Source: CAZQRP01 sp964596125 (GTDB taxonomy: Bacteria; Chloroflexota; Dehalococcoidia; GIF9; UBA5629). From it: a stretch of DNA of 64,000 nucleotides. Where the stretch lies: assembly GCA_964596125.1 (NCBI GenBank), contig CAZQRP010000001.1, forward strand, positions 124,001 through 188,000. The letters are read 5' to 3'. Both the position numbers and the translations under genes were made by a program. The notes beneath the pieces are model-generated. The model saw only the letters and a program-made list of their open reading frames with translations, searched no databases and was not told the DNA's origin. Below, in pieces: positions 26,040 to 35,807 of the stretch (its first letter is position 1; every line of letters begins with the position of its first letter).

Positions 26040-27116
26040 ATGTCATTTAAGGCGTATTATTTCAGTCCGGAAGGTAGTCTTCGTTACGATTTAAGTGAGG
26101 AAGATATTAAAGGCGCTTTTGAATCAAAGCAGGGTCTGCTCTGGGTAGATATCACAGAAACTATAGAAAAAGACAGCACTCTTCTCCAGCAGTGGTTTCA
26201 TTTTCATCATCTTGCTATCGAGGACGCTGTAGGTTCTGATATTCATCCACCTAAAATCGATGATTTTAATGATCATCTATTTATCATAGTTCATGGCATC
26301 AACCATGTGGTAGAGTCGGAAGTTGTTGAGACGGCTGAACTGGCGCTTTTCCTTGGCCACCATTTCGTGGTGAGCGTTCATACTTTTCCTCTCTATAGTA
26401 TTGAAGCTGTTAGAAGCCAGGTGGAGGATGATGGTCGACCCATGATGCGCGGGTCAGATTTTCTCGCCCATGCTCTGGTCGATACCTTAGTTGATAATGT
26501 TTTGCCGACCATTGATAGAATGGGCGAAATTGCTGATGATATCGATGAAGAAGCAATCTTTAATCCCCAGCAGACTACGTTAGAAGCCATTCTGAAACTC
26601 AAGCGTTCTTCTTTGCGGATCCACCGAATTATGGCTCCTCAGCGGGAGGTCCTTAATCGGATGAGCCGCGGCGAATTCACGATTATAAAAGAAGAAGCTC
26701 AGATTTTTTATAGGGACATTTACGACCACTTAATGCGGATCGAAGACCTCAACCAGACAATACGAGATAGAGCCGACAATGCTTTATCAACCTATTTATC
26801 ATCCGTGTCGAACAGACAAAATGAAACAATGCGAGTCCTGTCAATAGTAGCTACTATCTTTCTTCCTCTCACACTGGTTGCCGCGATTTACGGTATGAAC
26901 TTCGAGAATATGCCTGAACTGAAGTGGCACTGGGGCTATTATGCCGTACTGGGATTGATGGGAGTAGTCATTCTGAGTGTCATGTGGTGGTTTTGGGCTA
27001 GAAATTGGATAACCTGGGGACGAAGGCAGGTTACTCGGGTCAGATTGCTCGTCGTGGAGCCGGAGAAACTCGTCGGTTATGTTGGTAAAATGGCAAAGTG
27101 GCCTCACCGGCAATAA
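26040..27116 (+). CDS. corA: CorA-type magnesium/divalent-cation channel
   Basis: 358 residues, full length. It has a large N-terminal cytoplasmic domain, a long stalk helix (about 200-285), and two C-terminal membrane helices separated by the YGMNFENMPE loop containing the diagnostic GMN motif. It mediates passive Mg2+ (also Co2+/Ni2+) uptake as a pentamer. A GAGGAGG ribosome site lies 6-7 bases upstream. It converges with the MscS gene (24-bp gap). Confidence 0.93.
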   Translation: MSFKAYYFSPEGSLRYDLSEEDIKGAFESKQGLLWVDITETIEKDSTLLQQWFHFHHLAIEDAVGSDIHPPKIDDFNDHLFIIVHGINHVVESEVVETAELALFLGHHFVVSVHTFPLYSIEAVRSQVEDDGRPMMRGSDFLAHALVDTLVDNVLPTIDRMGEIADDIDEEAIFNPQQTTLEAILKLKRSSLRIHRIMAPQREVLNRMSRGEFTIIKEEAQIFYRDIYDHLMRIEDLNQTIRDRADNALSTYLSSVSNRQNETMRVLSIVATIFLPLTLVAAIYGMNFENMPELKWHWGYYAVLGLMGVVILSVMWWFWARNWITWGRRQVTRVRLLVVEPEKLVGYVGKMAKWPHRQ

Positions 27117-27140
27117 ATATAAATGTTTGGCCTGCTAAAT

Positions 27141-28055
27141 TTACTTGGGCTTGCCTGTGATATCTTCGTCAGGCTGCATAAGTTTCTCACTCCGGGCTAA
27201 TAACTTCCTGGCTGGAAGGTCGCCCAGATAGAGCTTCACATGGGGCCAGGGAATCTCGATACCTTCATCATCGAAAGCCCTTTTTAGTCTGAGTCGTAGC
27301 TCTCCCATCACATTCCACTGCTCAATCGGCTTGGTATCGCCGAGTATCTTGATAGCAATCCCGGAATCTTCAAAAGCATCGACTCTTAACACCTGTGGTG
27401 CCTGCAGAATCTTTGGAGCCCAGTCAGGGTCTTCGGCCAGTTGCTTGCCAACTTTGTTAATCACTTGAATAACGTGGTCCAGGTCTTCACCATAGGCAAC
27501 GGAAACATTCATATTTACCCGCGACCACTCCTTGGTATAGTTACTGGCAACTCCGATCTCGCTGTTAGGGATGCTGTGGACTATGCCATCGAGGTCCCGT
27601 AGAACAGTCCTGCGCAAGCCGACCTCTTCAACTATGCCGGCAATTCCAGCAACCTTGACAACATCTCCCACCCCATACTGGTTTTCCAGTAAAATAAGAA
27701 GGCCGTTGAATATATCTTTAACCAGGCTCTGAGCACCGAAGCCGACAGCGAGACCGGCAATACCAAGTCCGGCTAGAGCAGGAGCTATTGCTATTTTCAG
27801 TTCAGATAGGATGGTGAAAACGGCAATGATACCGATGATAACTGTCCCGGTATTGATGAACACGGAACTCAGAGTAACAGTTCTTTTTTTTATAGCTGTC
27901 TCGGGTTTCTCTTTCATTGTGCGTGATACTGTTCTTGCAACCATTAAAGGTATGAAGTGATGCAGAAAATAGTAGAATACTACAGATAGCACTATTATTA
28001 GCAATATGCGCCAGCCGTGTTCTGAAAGCCAGCTTATAACCGGTGTCCAGTCCAT
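27141..28055 (-). CDS. mscS: Small-conductance mechanosensitive channel
   Basis: 304 residues: three N-terminal membrane helices ending in the glycine/alanine-rich pore helix (ALAGLGIAGLAVGFGAQSLVKDIFNG). The beta domain with VGDVVKVAGIAGIVEEVGLRRT and VHSIPNSEIG and the alpha-beta C-terminal domain follow. It opens under membrane tension to release solutes during osmotic downshock. Ribosome site AAGGGA before 28055. The kinase at 7038-8870 carries a related beta domain. Confidence 0.92.
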   Translation of the reverse strand: MDWTPVISWLSEHGWRILLIIVLSVVFYYFLHHFIPLMVARTVSRTMKEKPETAIKKRTVTLSSVFINTGTVIIGIIAVFTILSELKIAIAPALAGLGIAGLAVGFGAQSLVKDIFNGLLILLENQYGVGDVVKVAGIAGIVEEVGLRRTVLRDLDGIVHSIPNSEIGVASNYTKEWSRVNMNVSVAYGEDLDHVIQVINKVGKQLAEDPDWAPKILQAPQVLRVDAFEDSGIAIKILGDTKPIEQWNVMGELRLRLKRAFDDEGIEIPWPHVKLYLGDLPARKLLARSEKLMQPDEDITGKPK

Positions 28056-28349
28056 TATTTTCCCTTCAATTTAATTCTAGCAGAAGGGAGAGAAGTCTGC
28101 TATTCTGTTAAATAGTATTTGTTGACTGCGATAACAATCTGCGCTACTTGATTATTGAGAAACAGCTTTCAAACGGTGCTTAATTTCTTCTATTTGTATC
28201 TAAGGTCTTGTCATGATTCCGTTTTTCTCATATACTTTCCAGTACATATACGTATTCTGTAGATTGTGCTTGATGTCAATCATGCATACTAAAGTGGTTC
28301 ACTGAATAAACCCGTGTCTGATTGAGATTAATCGGAAACAGGGACAGTA

Positions 28350-29573
28350 ATGACAGCTACAAGCGTATTGGGCTTCATCGGCATTCTCCTCATTATCGGC
28401 TTCTTTGCAGATTACCTTTTCCGAAAAATAAGTCTTCCTGATATACTGGTCCTGCTGATATTAGGCTACCTGATAGGACCTCTCTTCAATATAGTAAATC
28501 CGTCCCAGATAGCTCCTGCTTCGCAAATTTTATCTACCCTGGCTTTAGTCGTCATTCTGTTTAATGGTGGTCTTGACCTTAAGTTTGCACATGTCATATC
28601 AAGTGCACCCAGGGCGCTTATCCTTGTTATTCTGGGCATTGTGGCCAGTGCGGCTTCAGTAGCGGTTGTGAGTTACTATCTTTTAGACTGGGTCATTATG
28701 CCCAGTTTATTGCTCGGAGCTATTCTGGCTGGCACCAGCCCGGCAATAGTAATGCCTTTAATCAAGCGAGCTAAAGTTCCTACTCAAGTTTCTTCTCTGT
28801 TGAACCTCGAGTCTGCTTTTAATGGGGCTTTGGTAATAGTAATCGCTCTTATTATCCTGGAAATAATGATGACAGGACAGACCGGAAATGAACTTTCTAT
28901 GGCTGGTCAGACTATAGGAATAAAATTTGCTGTGGGAGCGGCAATCGGTATGGTTGCTGGTATCATCTGGCTTTGTATCCTCACTCTTATCGAGGGTGAG
29001 GTTTATGATGATATATTGACTTTAGCCATCGTTTTCGTGCTCTACTTTACTGTGGAAGGGATAGAGGGCAGTGGTGTCATTTTTACGCTTGTTTTTGGAC
29101 TAATCCTGGGGAATGGTATCGAGATCGCTAAACTTTTGCGGATTAAGAGGGCAATCGAAGTACATGAGCTTATGAAGAAATTCCATTCCCAGATTTCTTT
29201 CCTGATAAAAACGTTTTTCTTTGTCTATCTGGGATTAATGATAACGTTTAATGAACCCGGGCTTATTTTATTAGGTGTCATTTTGTCTTTGGTGCTTTTG
29301 GCAGCGAGGTTTATCAGTGTGCTTTTCACATCAATAGGTAGTGCAACCCTGTTAGCAAATAAAGGTATATTGACAGTCATGTTTCCAAGGGGATTATCCG
29401 CTGCTGTCATAGCTGAAATCTTAGTGGCTTCGGAAGTATCTAACTCCTCTGTTTATTCGTATTTAATAATAGTTATCATAGTAGTTACGGTAATAATCTC
29501 TGCTATAGGAATTCCTGTTTTTACTCATAAACCATTGGACAAAGACAGCCAGGCAATGGTGACAGAACGATAA
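28350..29573 (+). CDS. Cation:proton antiporter, CPA family
   Basis: 407 residues of almost continuous membrane helices, about 11-12, matching the Na+(K+)/H+ exchanger fold: PDILVLLILGYLIGP, LFNGGLDLKFAHV, the discontinuous-helix GAILAGTSPAIVMPL and VEGIEGSGVIFTLVFG. The acidic transport residue is not obvious as the usual ND pair; NLESAFNGALV occupies that place (serine-alanine instead of acid pairs). There is no cytoplasmic regulatory domain. It should exchange Na+ or K+ for H+ in pH and osmotic balance. Confidence 0.85.
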   Translation: MTATSVLGFIGILLIIGFFADYLFRKISLPDILVLLILGYLIGPLFNIVNPSQIAPASQILSTLALVVILFNGGLDLKFAHVISSAPRALILVILGIVASAASVAVVSYYLLDWVIMPSLLLGAILAGTSPAIVMPLIKRAKVPTQVSSLLNLESAFNGALVIVIALIILEIMMTGQTGNELSMAGQTIGIKFAVGAAIGMVAGIIWLCILTLIEGEVYDDILTLAIVFVLYFTVEGIEGSGVIFTLVFGLILGNGIEIAKLLRIKRAIEVHELMKKFHSQISFLIKTFFFVYLGLMITFNEPGLILLGVILSLVLLAARFISVLFTSIGSATLLANKGILTVMFPRGLSAAVIAEILVASEVSNSSVYSYLIIVIIVVTVIISAIGIPVFTHKPLDKDSQAMVTER

Positions 29574-29959
29574 TTATCAGTTGATCCGGTCTTTAAAACA
29601 GCCCTCATTTTAAAGAATCAGTCCATACCTATATCCTAAAGTGATTGTGTAACCATGCGATCTGAAGCTGCATATTTTGCCTCGGCGTTATATGAAAGTG
29701 TAGCAAATGATGAAATATTACTAAATGGTCATTTCGTCTGTTACTAAATTCCTATTCCAATAGCTTTGGACAGGACATATAATCAAGATATACAGGAGAC
29801 CGGCATCTTTAATTTAGGCGTTCAAGAAGCGATAAAACCAGTATGATAACTTGACATAATACTAACTATAGATTAATAGGTAGCAGTATTAGCCGGTAAG
29901 GGTGGGGCAAGTGATCATAATGTAATTGTGATCAGCATAATTTTCTGAGGAACATAACT
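29574..29959. other. 386-base intergenic region before the GGDEF/HD-GYP gene
   Basis: No ORF of substance. It contains a weak promoter candidate at 29851-29879 (TTGACA, 17 bases, TAATAG; good -35, poor -10). Otherwise I see nothing. Confidence 0.4.
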
Positions 29960-31675
29960 ATGCAAGACAAGGACGAAGAAAAGACGAAAGAGCAACTCAT
30001 AAATGAGTTGAGATTTCTGCGCAGACGGTTTGCGGAAGCAGAAAGAGTTGAGCGACTGACCGGGCTGTATAAAAGCGGCTACTTTAAAGAGCGTCTGGAA
30101 GAGGAGTTTGCTCGGAGCTCGCGCTACAGACAGGAATTTTCACTTATAATGTTTGATTTGGATTACTTCGAGACGTATATTGAGCGCCACGGGGATAAAG
30201 ACAGGCAAGAAATTCTTGGTTTGGTAGGACACTCAGTCCATGGTAGTCTCAGGCGAGTGGACATCGGCTGCTACTATGGTGGCAGTAAATTTGCCGTAAT
30301 TTTACCGCATACAGGATTGAGCGGCGCACAGGTCGCAGCAGAGAAGTTACGTCAGACCATTGAAAGAGTTTTAAAACTGAAGAGCATGTTTGGTGATACG
30401 AACCTGACCATCAGTCTGGGTATCGCCTCTTTTCCCGTTGATGAAGTGTCATCGGAGGGACTGGTCAAAAAGGCAGGTGCCGCTCTGGATGTAGCAAAAC
30501 ACCAAGGTGGAAATCAGGTATGTTCAGCCTCAACTGTGCCCCACCTGGCAGGAATAGCGAATGATAATATCTCAAAGGGTCTCCAAAGCATCCGTTTTAA
30601 ACAGTATCTGGAGGAAGAAGTAGCACAGAACTCTCGCAGCGGACAAGCGTTTTCACTCATCGTGTTAGAGTTAGACAATCTGAAAACATATGGTGAACTC
30701 TACGAGCATGAAGCCAGAGACGAAGTTCAAGAAATGGTAGGAGTATCGGTCTGTCATGGTGTCAGGCAGGGAGATAAAGTTGAACGGTATGGAGAAAACG
30801 CGTGGGCTGTTATCCTGCCACGTACCGACTACAGTGGTGCGATTGAACTGGCAGAGGGATTGCGCCAGACAGTTAAAACGGATTTGAAAGAGAAAAGTCA
30901 GGCTGATGATATCAACTGGACCATCAGTCTGGGCATTGTTTCTTTTCCTGATGACGAGATGTCACCGGATGGATTGATCCAGCGAGTTGATGCTGCCTTG
31001 ACTATGGCCAGAAAACGGGGTGGAAACCAGTTGTTTCTGGCTTCGGATGTGTCCAGCCTTACCGGAACGGAGAATGACGAGGTCTTACAGATTATCGAGA
31101 GGGTAAAGGAGCAAGGCGCCAACTTCATCTATACCATTGCAGCGGCTGTAGATGCGAGGAATCCCGATAGCTCCCGACACTCGCAAAATGTGGCTGAATA
31201 TGCAGTAGCAATGGGCAAGGCGCTCGGCCTATCGAGCAGAAATGTACGGCAGCTTCGCCTCAGTGCACTTATCCATGACGTTGGTAAAATTTGTATCCCC
31301 GACAACATAATTAACAAGACGGGCCAATTAGATGCCGAAGAGTGGAAAATTATGAAGAAGCATCCTGAGGTGGGCGCCGACATAGTAAGCCAGATTCCCG
31401 AGTTAGCAGATTGTGCTTTGGCGATTCGACACCACCATGAGAGATATAATGGTAGTGGATATCCTAGCGGTCTTAAAGGGAAGGAGATTCCCCAGGAAGC
31501 CCGAATAATTGGCGTAGCTGAAGCCTATGATAATATGACCACGCCGCGCCCATACCGCCAGACATTGACGTTACAGGGGGCGATCGAAGAATTAAAGCGG
31601 CAGATCAATATTGAGTTTGATCCTGAAACTACTATATCTTTAATTAAGGCATTGTCGATGGGCTCGAGGATATAA
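29960..31675 (+). CDS. Tandem degenerate GGDEF domains with C-terminal HD-GYP domain
   Basis: 571 residues. A short coiled N-terminus is followed by two homologous GGDEF-fold domains (about 40-190 and 205-360). In the first the active-site loop is YYGGSKF instead of GGDEF or GGEEF, and in the second RYGENAW, so neither should synthesise c-di-GMP. The third domain (about 375-571) is HD-GYP with LIHDVGKICIPD and HHHERYNGSGYP intact, predicting c-di-GMP hydrolysis. No transmembrane segment or receiver is visible. The degenerate domains could bind GTP or c-di-GMP as sensors (inference). Confidence 0.9.
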   Translation: MQDKDEEKTKEQLINELRFLRRRFAEAERVERLTGLYKSGYFKERLEEEFARSSRYRQEFSLIMFDLDYFETYIERHGDKDRQEILGLVGHSVHGSLRRVDIGCYYGGSKFAVILPHTGLSGAQVAAEKLRQTIERVLKLKSMFGDTNLTISLGIASFPVDEVSSEGLVKKAGAALDVAKHQGGNQVCSASTVPHLAGIANDNISKGLQSIRFKQYLEEEVAQNSRSGQAFSLIVLELDNLKTYGELYEHEARDEVQEMVGVSVCHGVRQGDKVERYGENAWAVILPRTDYSGAIELAEGLRQTVKTDLKEKSQADDINWTISLGIVSFPDDEMSPDGLIQRVDAALTMARKRGGNQLFLASDVSSLTGTENDEVLQIIERVKEQGANFIYTIAAAVDARNPDSSRHSQNVAEYAVAMGKALGLSSRNVRQLRLSALIHDVGKICIPDNIINKTGQLDAEEWKIMKKHPEVGADIVSQIPELADCALAIRHHHERYNGSGYPSGLKGKEIPQEARIIGVAEAYDNMTTPRPYRQTLTLQGAIEELKRQINIEFDPETTISLIKALSMGSRI

Positions 31676-31993
31676 AGAGACGTACTATTAGTAAATATAT
31701 CTACTTAAAGTATGGCATTACAGTAATATGAAAAAAACAGGTTAAACTCGTCTACCTGTTCTCTTTCCTCATTCTTCGGTATCAATAAAGAGAGGTGAAT
31801 TCAGCTTTGTAGTCTATCAATTATGAAAGGCAGGTACTGTTTTATATATTCACTGCGAGGCTTCCTATCACTACGTCATGTTGAAATCCCATTGTCTTCG
31901 ATCACTACTATAGTTATTGGGTTGGGCTATTTATGCTGGAATGCGAAATATTGCCTGTTATACCCATAGTTACCTCCGCTAAGATGAGGCTTT
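31676..31993. other. 318-base intergenic region
   Basis: No ORF. It contains the hairpin at 31736-31760. Nothing else is visible. Confidence 0.4.
31736..31760 (+). terminator. Weak hairpin after the HD-GYP gene
   Basis: AACAGGT and ACCTGTT form a 7-bp perfect stem with an 11-base loop, followed by a pyrimidine-rich CTCTTTCCTC rather than a clean T-run. A possible, weak terminator. Confidence 0.3.
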
Positions 31994-32224
31994 ATGGTAT
32001 CTGTGTTGGCAATGCCGCTTATAAGAATTGTGAAAAGGGTACTGCTGGTTATATCGGGACTGATTCTGATAATTATTGGCCTTATCCTGGCGCTGTATCT
32101 TGGTATTACTAGTTTTTTTGCCTTTGAGCGCCACGACTGGATCATGTTTATTATCCTCTTTCTCGGTATGCAGGCGGGTGGTCTGTTGCTGCTATACCTT
32201 GGAATAAGGTTAATACGAAAGTGA
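31994..32224 (+). CDS. Small two-helix membrane protein of unknown function
   Basis: 76 residues with two long hydrophobic helices (about 15-38 and 49-71) and short basic ends, preceded by GATGAGG 4 bases before the ATG. I do not recognise the family. It converges on pfkA with a 47-bp gap. Confidence 0.6.
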   Translation: MVSVLAMPLIRIVKRVLLVISGLILIIIGLILALYLGITSFFAFERHDWIMFIILFLGMQAGGLLLLYLGIRLIRK

Positions 32225-32271
32225 TAAGGTAGTTTTACTTTTAGGAGTGATGGACGTGTTGGTGCAACTGT

Positions 32272-33240
32272 CTATATGGCAAGGACCTTTGACGATTCCA
32301 GGAAATCTGAGTCCAGCTCTTTTTTCTTTTCCCATGTCTCGTGGAATGGGATATATACTATTTCCCCCTTCTGTTCAGCGACTACATGTCCTTCCTTCCC
32401 ATTGAATAGACCTTCGATAGCAGCTATACCCAGCTTGCTGGCCAGGACCCTGTCTCGTGCAGTTGGTGAACCTCCCCTTTGCAGATGGCCTAATATACAG
32501 ACGCGGCAGTTGGCTTTTAGACGGAACTGTACATATTGGGCAATTTGTACAGTATGTCCGACTTCATTTCCTTCAGCTACGATTATGATGCTGCTTCGTT
32601 TACCTCTCCTGGAGCTTTCCCTCAGGTTACGGCATAGGTCTTCCAAATCGGTCTCTTTTTCCGGTATTATTATTTCTTCTGCCCCGCCGGCAATTCCTAC
32701 TTCGAGGGCAATGAAGCCAGACGATCGCCCCATCACTTCCACAAAGAAGATACGTTCGAAGGCGTCTGCCGTGTCGCGAATGCGGTCTATAGCTTCCAGG
32801 GCAGTGTTGATAGCAGTATCGAAGCCGATGCTATAATCGATACCATAGATATCATTATCTATGGTAGCCGGAATCCCCATTAACTTTATATTGCTTTCCT
32901 CGGCTATAGCAGCGGCCCCATGGAATGTGCCGTCTCCACCGATAACTACCAGACCTTCGATTCCTTCTTGCTCCAACAGTTGAATTGCTTTTCCCCTTCC
33001 TTCCCTGGTCTTCATCTCCTCGCAACGCGAAGTTTCCAGTATAGTACCGCCCCGTTGGATGATATTTGCCACCGCACGACGGTTCAGCTTAACGAACTCT
33101 CCACTCATCAGTCCAGTATAGCCACGCCGGATACCAACGACATCAGCGCCTTTTTGTATAGCACTACGAACCACAGACCGTATGCACGCATTCATTCCTG
33201 GAGCGTCACCACCACTAGTTAAAACACCAATCTTTTTCAT
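32272..33240 (-). CDS. pfkA: ATP-dependent 6-phosphofructokinase
   Basis: 322 residues, typical of bacterial PfkA. It phosphorylates fructose-6-phosphate, the committed glycolytic step. LTSGGDAPGMN at the start binds ATP, GGDG at 101-104 has the glycine expected of ATP users (PPi enzymes have Asp), TIDND with catalytic Asp128 follows, and VEVMGRSSG and LGHLQRGG bind substrate. The residue before TIDND is Ala rather than Gly or the Lys of PPi enzymes. A GAGG ribosome site precedes 33240. It sits next to glgP on the same strand, 98 bp downstream. Confidence 0.93.
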   Translation of the reverse strand: MKKIGVLTSGGDAPGMNACIRSVVRSAIQKGADVVGIRRGYTGLMSGEFVKLNRRAVANIIQRGGTILETSRCEEMKTREGRGKAIQLLEQEGIEGLVVIGGDGTFHGAAAIAEESNIKLMGIPATIDNDIYGIDYSIGFDTAINTALEAIDRIRDTADAFERIFFVEVMGRSSGFIALEVGIAGGAEEIIIPEKETDLEDLCRNLRESSRRGKRSSIIIVAEGNEVGHTVQIAQYVQFRLKANCRVCILGHLQRGGSPTARDRVLASKLGIAAIEGLFNGKEGHVVAEQKGEIVYIPFHETWEKKKELDSDFLESSKVLAI

Positions 33241-33338
33241 ATTTACCTCTGTTGTACGTGGGAATGGAAATGCCAGAATTCAGGAGAATGTGTTCTGTTT
33301 GGATTTGATATAATCACCGCATTTTATCCATTTTTACT

Positions 33339-35576
33339 TTAAGACAAACGAGTTGATGGAGATGAGGTAATTGTAGTCGATGCCTGGTTGTAGGTATAGT
33401 TTCTATTGGAGACCGGGTGTGGTTTAGTCGATATTGCTTGTATAGCCTGGGCAGATTGGGCTGCACTGTGATACATCTGTTCAGTATATTCTTTCGCCAT
33501 GCGTCGTGCGCTGAACAATGGGGCGTTTGAGCGGATCGCTTCTTTAATCATTTTAATCCAGCCATGCGGTATACCATGTATGTCACGCTCATAATAGAGA
33601 GGAATAATTTTTTCCTCCAGCAAGCGATAGAGTTCCCCGGCATCAGCCTCATCTTGGTCTTGTGGATCAAGTACTTCAACATCATTATGAATCGCCCATC
33701 CATTCTCGCCGTTGTATCCTTCGTACCACCAACCGTCAAGTATACTAAAATGAAGCACTCCATTAAGAGCTGCCTTCTGACCACTGGTTCCACTAGCCTC
33801 CTGAAGTGGTCGAGGAGTATTAAGCCAGACATCGACTCCACTGACAAGGAAACGTGCCATGTGCATGTCATAGTCTTCAACGAAGGCTATTCGACCGCCA
33901 AAATCAGGATCTTTTGCCAAATTGTATACTTCCTGGATAAGATGTTTCCCACGTAAATCATCGGGGTGGGCCTTGCCGGAGAAGATTATTTGAACTGGCT
34001 CGAGTTCGTTTTGTAGTATATGCTTCAAACGATCAAGGTCATGTAGAATAAGTGCAGCGCGTTTGTAATCGGTGAAGCGGCGACTAAAGCTGATGGTAAG
34101 GGCTTCCGGGTCCAGCAAGGCACCCATTGCTAATGTCTGGACCGGTACTATACGGTCTTCACGCCAGCGTGTTCGCACTCTATCATCGACTGCTCTGATA
34201 AGCTTATACTTTAACCATCGACGCATCGTCCATATTTCCTCATCTGGAATATCGAGCACTTTCTCCCATAATGCCGGATCATCATGATTTTCTAACCACT
34301 GGTGATCAAGATACTTTTCATATAACATGGCCATTTGTGGTGCTATCCAGGTGGGAATGTGGATTCCATTAGTTACAGAGCCAATTGGTACATCTTCCTC
34401 ATTACTATTAGGCCATAGGGGATGCCACATTCTGCGACAAACGATGCCGTGAAGTTGACTGACCCCATTGCGTTGATCAGCCATCCTGAGACCCAGTACA
34501 GTCATGTTGAAGACCACGTTATCTGACTCCTGGATGCCGAGATTTAAGAATGTATCCTTATCCAGTCCCAGAGAACTCCAGTAGCGGTGAAAATATTGTT
34601 CTATTAGATCGAGAGAAAAAACATCATTGCCAGCCGGGACCGGCGTATGAGTAGTAAAGACAGTCGTTGCCCGGACTCGATCGGCAGCTTCATCGAAATC
34701 CATACCAGCCTCTACTAACTCTCGAGTGCGTTCTAACATCATAAATGCTGTGTGCCCCTCATTGGCATGCCAGATATCCGGCTTGATGCCAAGTGCTCGA
34801 AGAACGCGTACCCCGCCAATACCTAAAACGATTTCCTGTTCCAGGCGAATTTCTCGATCGCCTCCATAGAGACGAGCAGAAAGCTGGCGGTCCTGTTCTG
34901 AATTGTCTTCAATGTTGGTGTCCAGTAAATAAAGCTTTACTCGACCGACATTTACCTGCCATACAGCAACCTGAACCGATCTGGAATCCAATGGAACCCC
35001 GACTTTCATCATTTGTCCCTGGTCAGTTAGTATCGGGGTGATTGGTGCTTCATGAAAGTTTAACTGTTCGTAGACCTCTTCCTGCCAACCATCGGTTAAG
35101 ACATGCTGGTGAAAATATCCCTGCGGATACATGAATCCAATCCCCACCATAGGAAGGCCAAGGTCATTCGCCTCTTTGCAATAGTCGCCTGCAAGAACAC
35201 CCAATCCGCCCGCATAAATCGGGAGTGAGTTATGGATGGCAAATTCGAGCGAGAAATATGCTATGATGTGCTGTAACAAGTGTGGATATTCCGTAGTAAG
35301 CCATGTAGTTTCTCCAGATATGTCAGTCTTGAAGTCGCTTATTACGGAATCGTATTTTTTGAGAAAAGCTTGATTCTCAGCAGCTGCTACCAACCTGTAG
35401 GGGGCAATCTGTTGCAATAGCTTGACCGGATTATGTCCTGTGGACATCCATAGAAGGCGGTCCAGGACTTTAAACATCTCGCGTGCCTCTAAATGCCAAC
35501 TCCACCACAGATTGTGAGCAAGTTCATTGAGACCTCCGATACGCTTTGGTATCTTTGATGTTAACACGTTATTCAT
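33339..35576 (-). CDS. glgP: Alpha-glucan (glycogen/maltodextrin) phosphorylase
   Basis: 745 residues of GT35, the shorter bacterial subfamily with the LNELAHNLWWSWH opening. It releases glucose-1-phosphate from alpha-1,4-glucan. Visible landmarks are the IAYFSLEFAIHNSLPIYAGGLGVLAGD segment, IWHANEGHTAFM, and the pyridoxal-phosphate site region EASGTSGQKAALNGVLHFSILDGWW. That C-terminal region carries lysine in the GQKAALNG pattern. The last 40 or so residues are Ser/Thr/Pro-rich and unconserved. With malQ and pfkA it forms the degradative arm for the glucan made by GlgE. Confidence 0.93.
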   Translation of the reverse strand: MNNVLTSKIPKRIGGLNELAHNLWWSWHLEAREMFKVLDRLLWMSTGHNPVKLLQQIAPYRLVAAAENQAFLKKYDSVISDFKTDISGETTWLTTEYPHLLQHIIAYFSLEFAIHNSLPIYAGGLGVLAGDYCKEANDLGLPMVGIGFMYPQGYFHQHVLTDGWQEEVYEQLNFHEAPITPILTDQGQMMKVGVPLDSRSVQVAVWQVNVGRVKLYLLDTNIEDNSEQDRQLSARLYGGDREIRLEQEIVLGIGGVRVLRALGIKPDIWHANEGHTAFMMLERTRELVEAGMDFDEAADRVRATTVFTTHTPVPAGNDVFSLDLIEQYFHRYWSSLGLDKDTFLNLGIQESDNVVFNMTVLGLRMADQRNGVSQLHGIVCRRMWHPLWPNSNEEDVPIGSVTNGIHIPTWIAPQMAMLYEKYLDHQWLENHDDPALWEKVLDIPDEEIWTMRRWLKYKLIRAVDDRVRTRWREDRIVPVQTLAMGALLDPEALTISFSRRFTDYKRAALILHDLDRLKHILQNELEPVQIIFSGKAHPDDLRGKHLIQEVYNLAKDPDFGGRIAFVEDYDMHMARFLVSGVDVWLNTPRPLQEASGTSGQKAALNGVLHFSILDGWWYEGYNGENGWAIHNDVEVLDPQDQDEADAGELYRLLEEKIIPLYYERDIHGIPHGWIKMIKEAIRSNAPLFSARRMAKEYTEQMYHSAAQSAQAIQAISTKPHPVSNRNYTYNQASTTITSSPSTRLS

Positions 35577-35807
35577 TGGATTTCAGAAGTATATAGTCGG
35601 TTATACTTATTTTGGCTATATTGCCTCCTCTATAAAGACAAGCGGATTTAAAAGTCCACTAACCAGCTTACTATACGCCATACCATCTTATACTACATCT
35701 TATGAAAATAGTAAATAGTATATAAGTAATGTTGATACAAGAAAATAGTACTATGGTGAATAAATAACGGAATGTCATCGATTGATAATCAGTAAGCTTT
35801 AATCTGA

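Noticed and set aside
33339..35576. glgP as truncated compared with long phosphorylases
   Set aside because: The short GT35 subfamily is normally smaller and the PLP region is present near the C-terminus.
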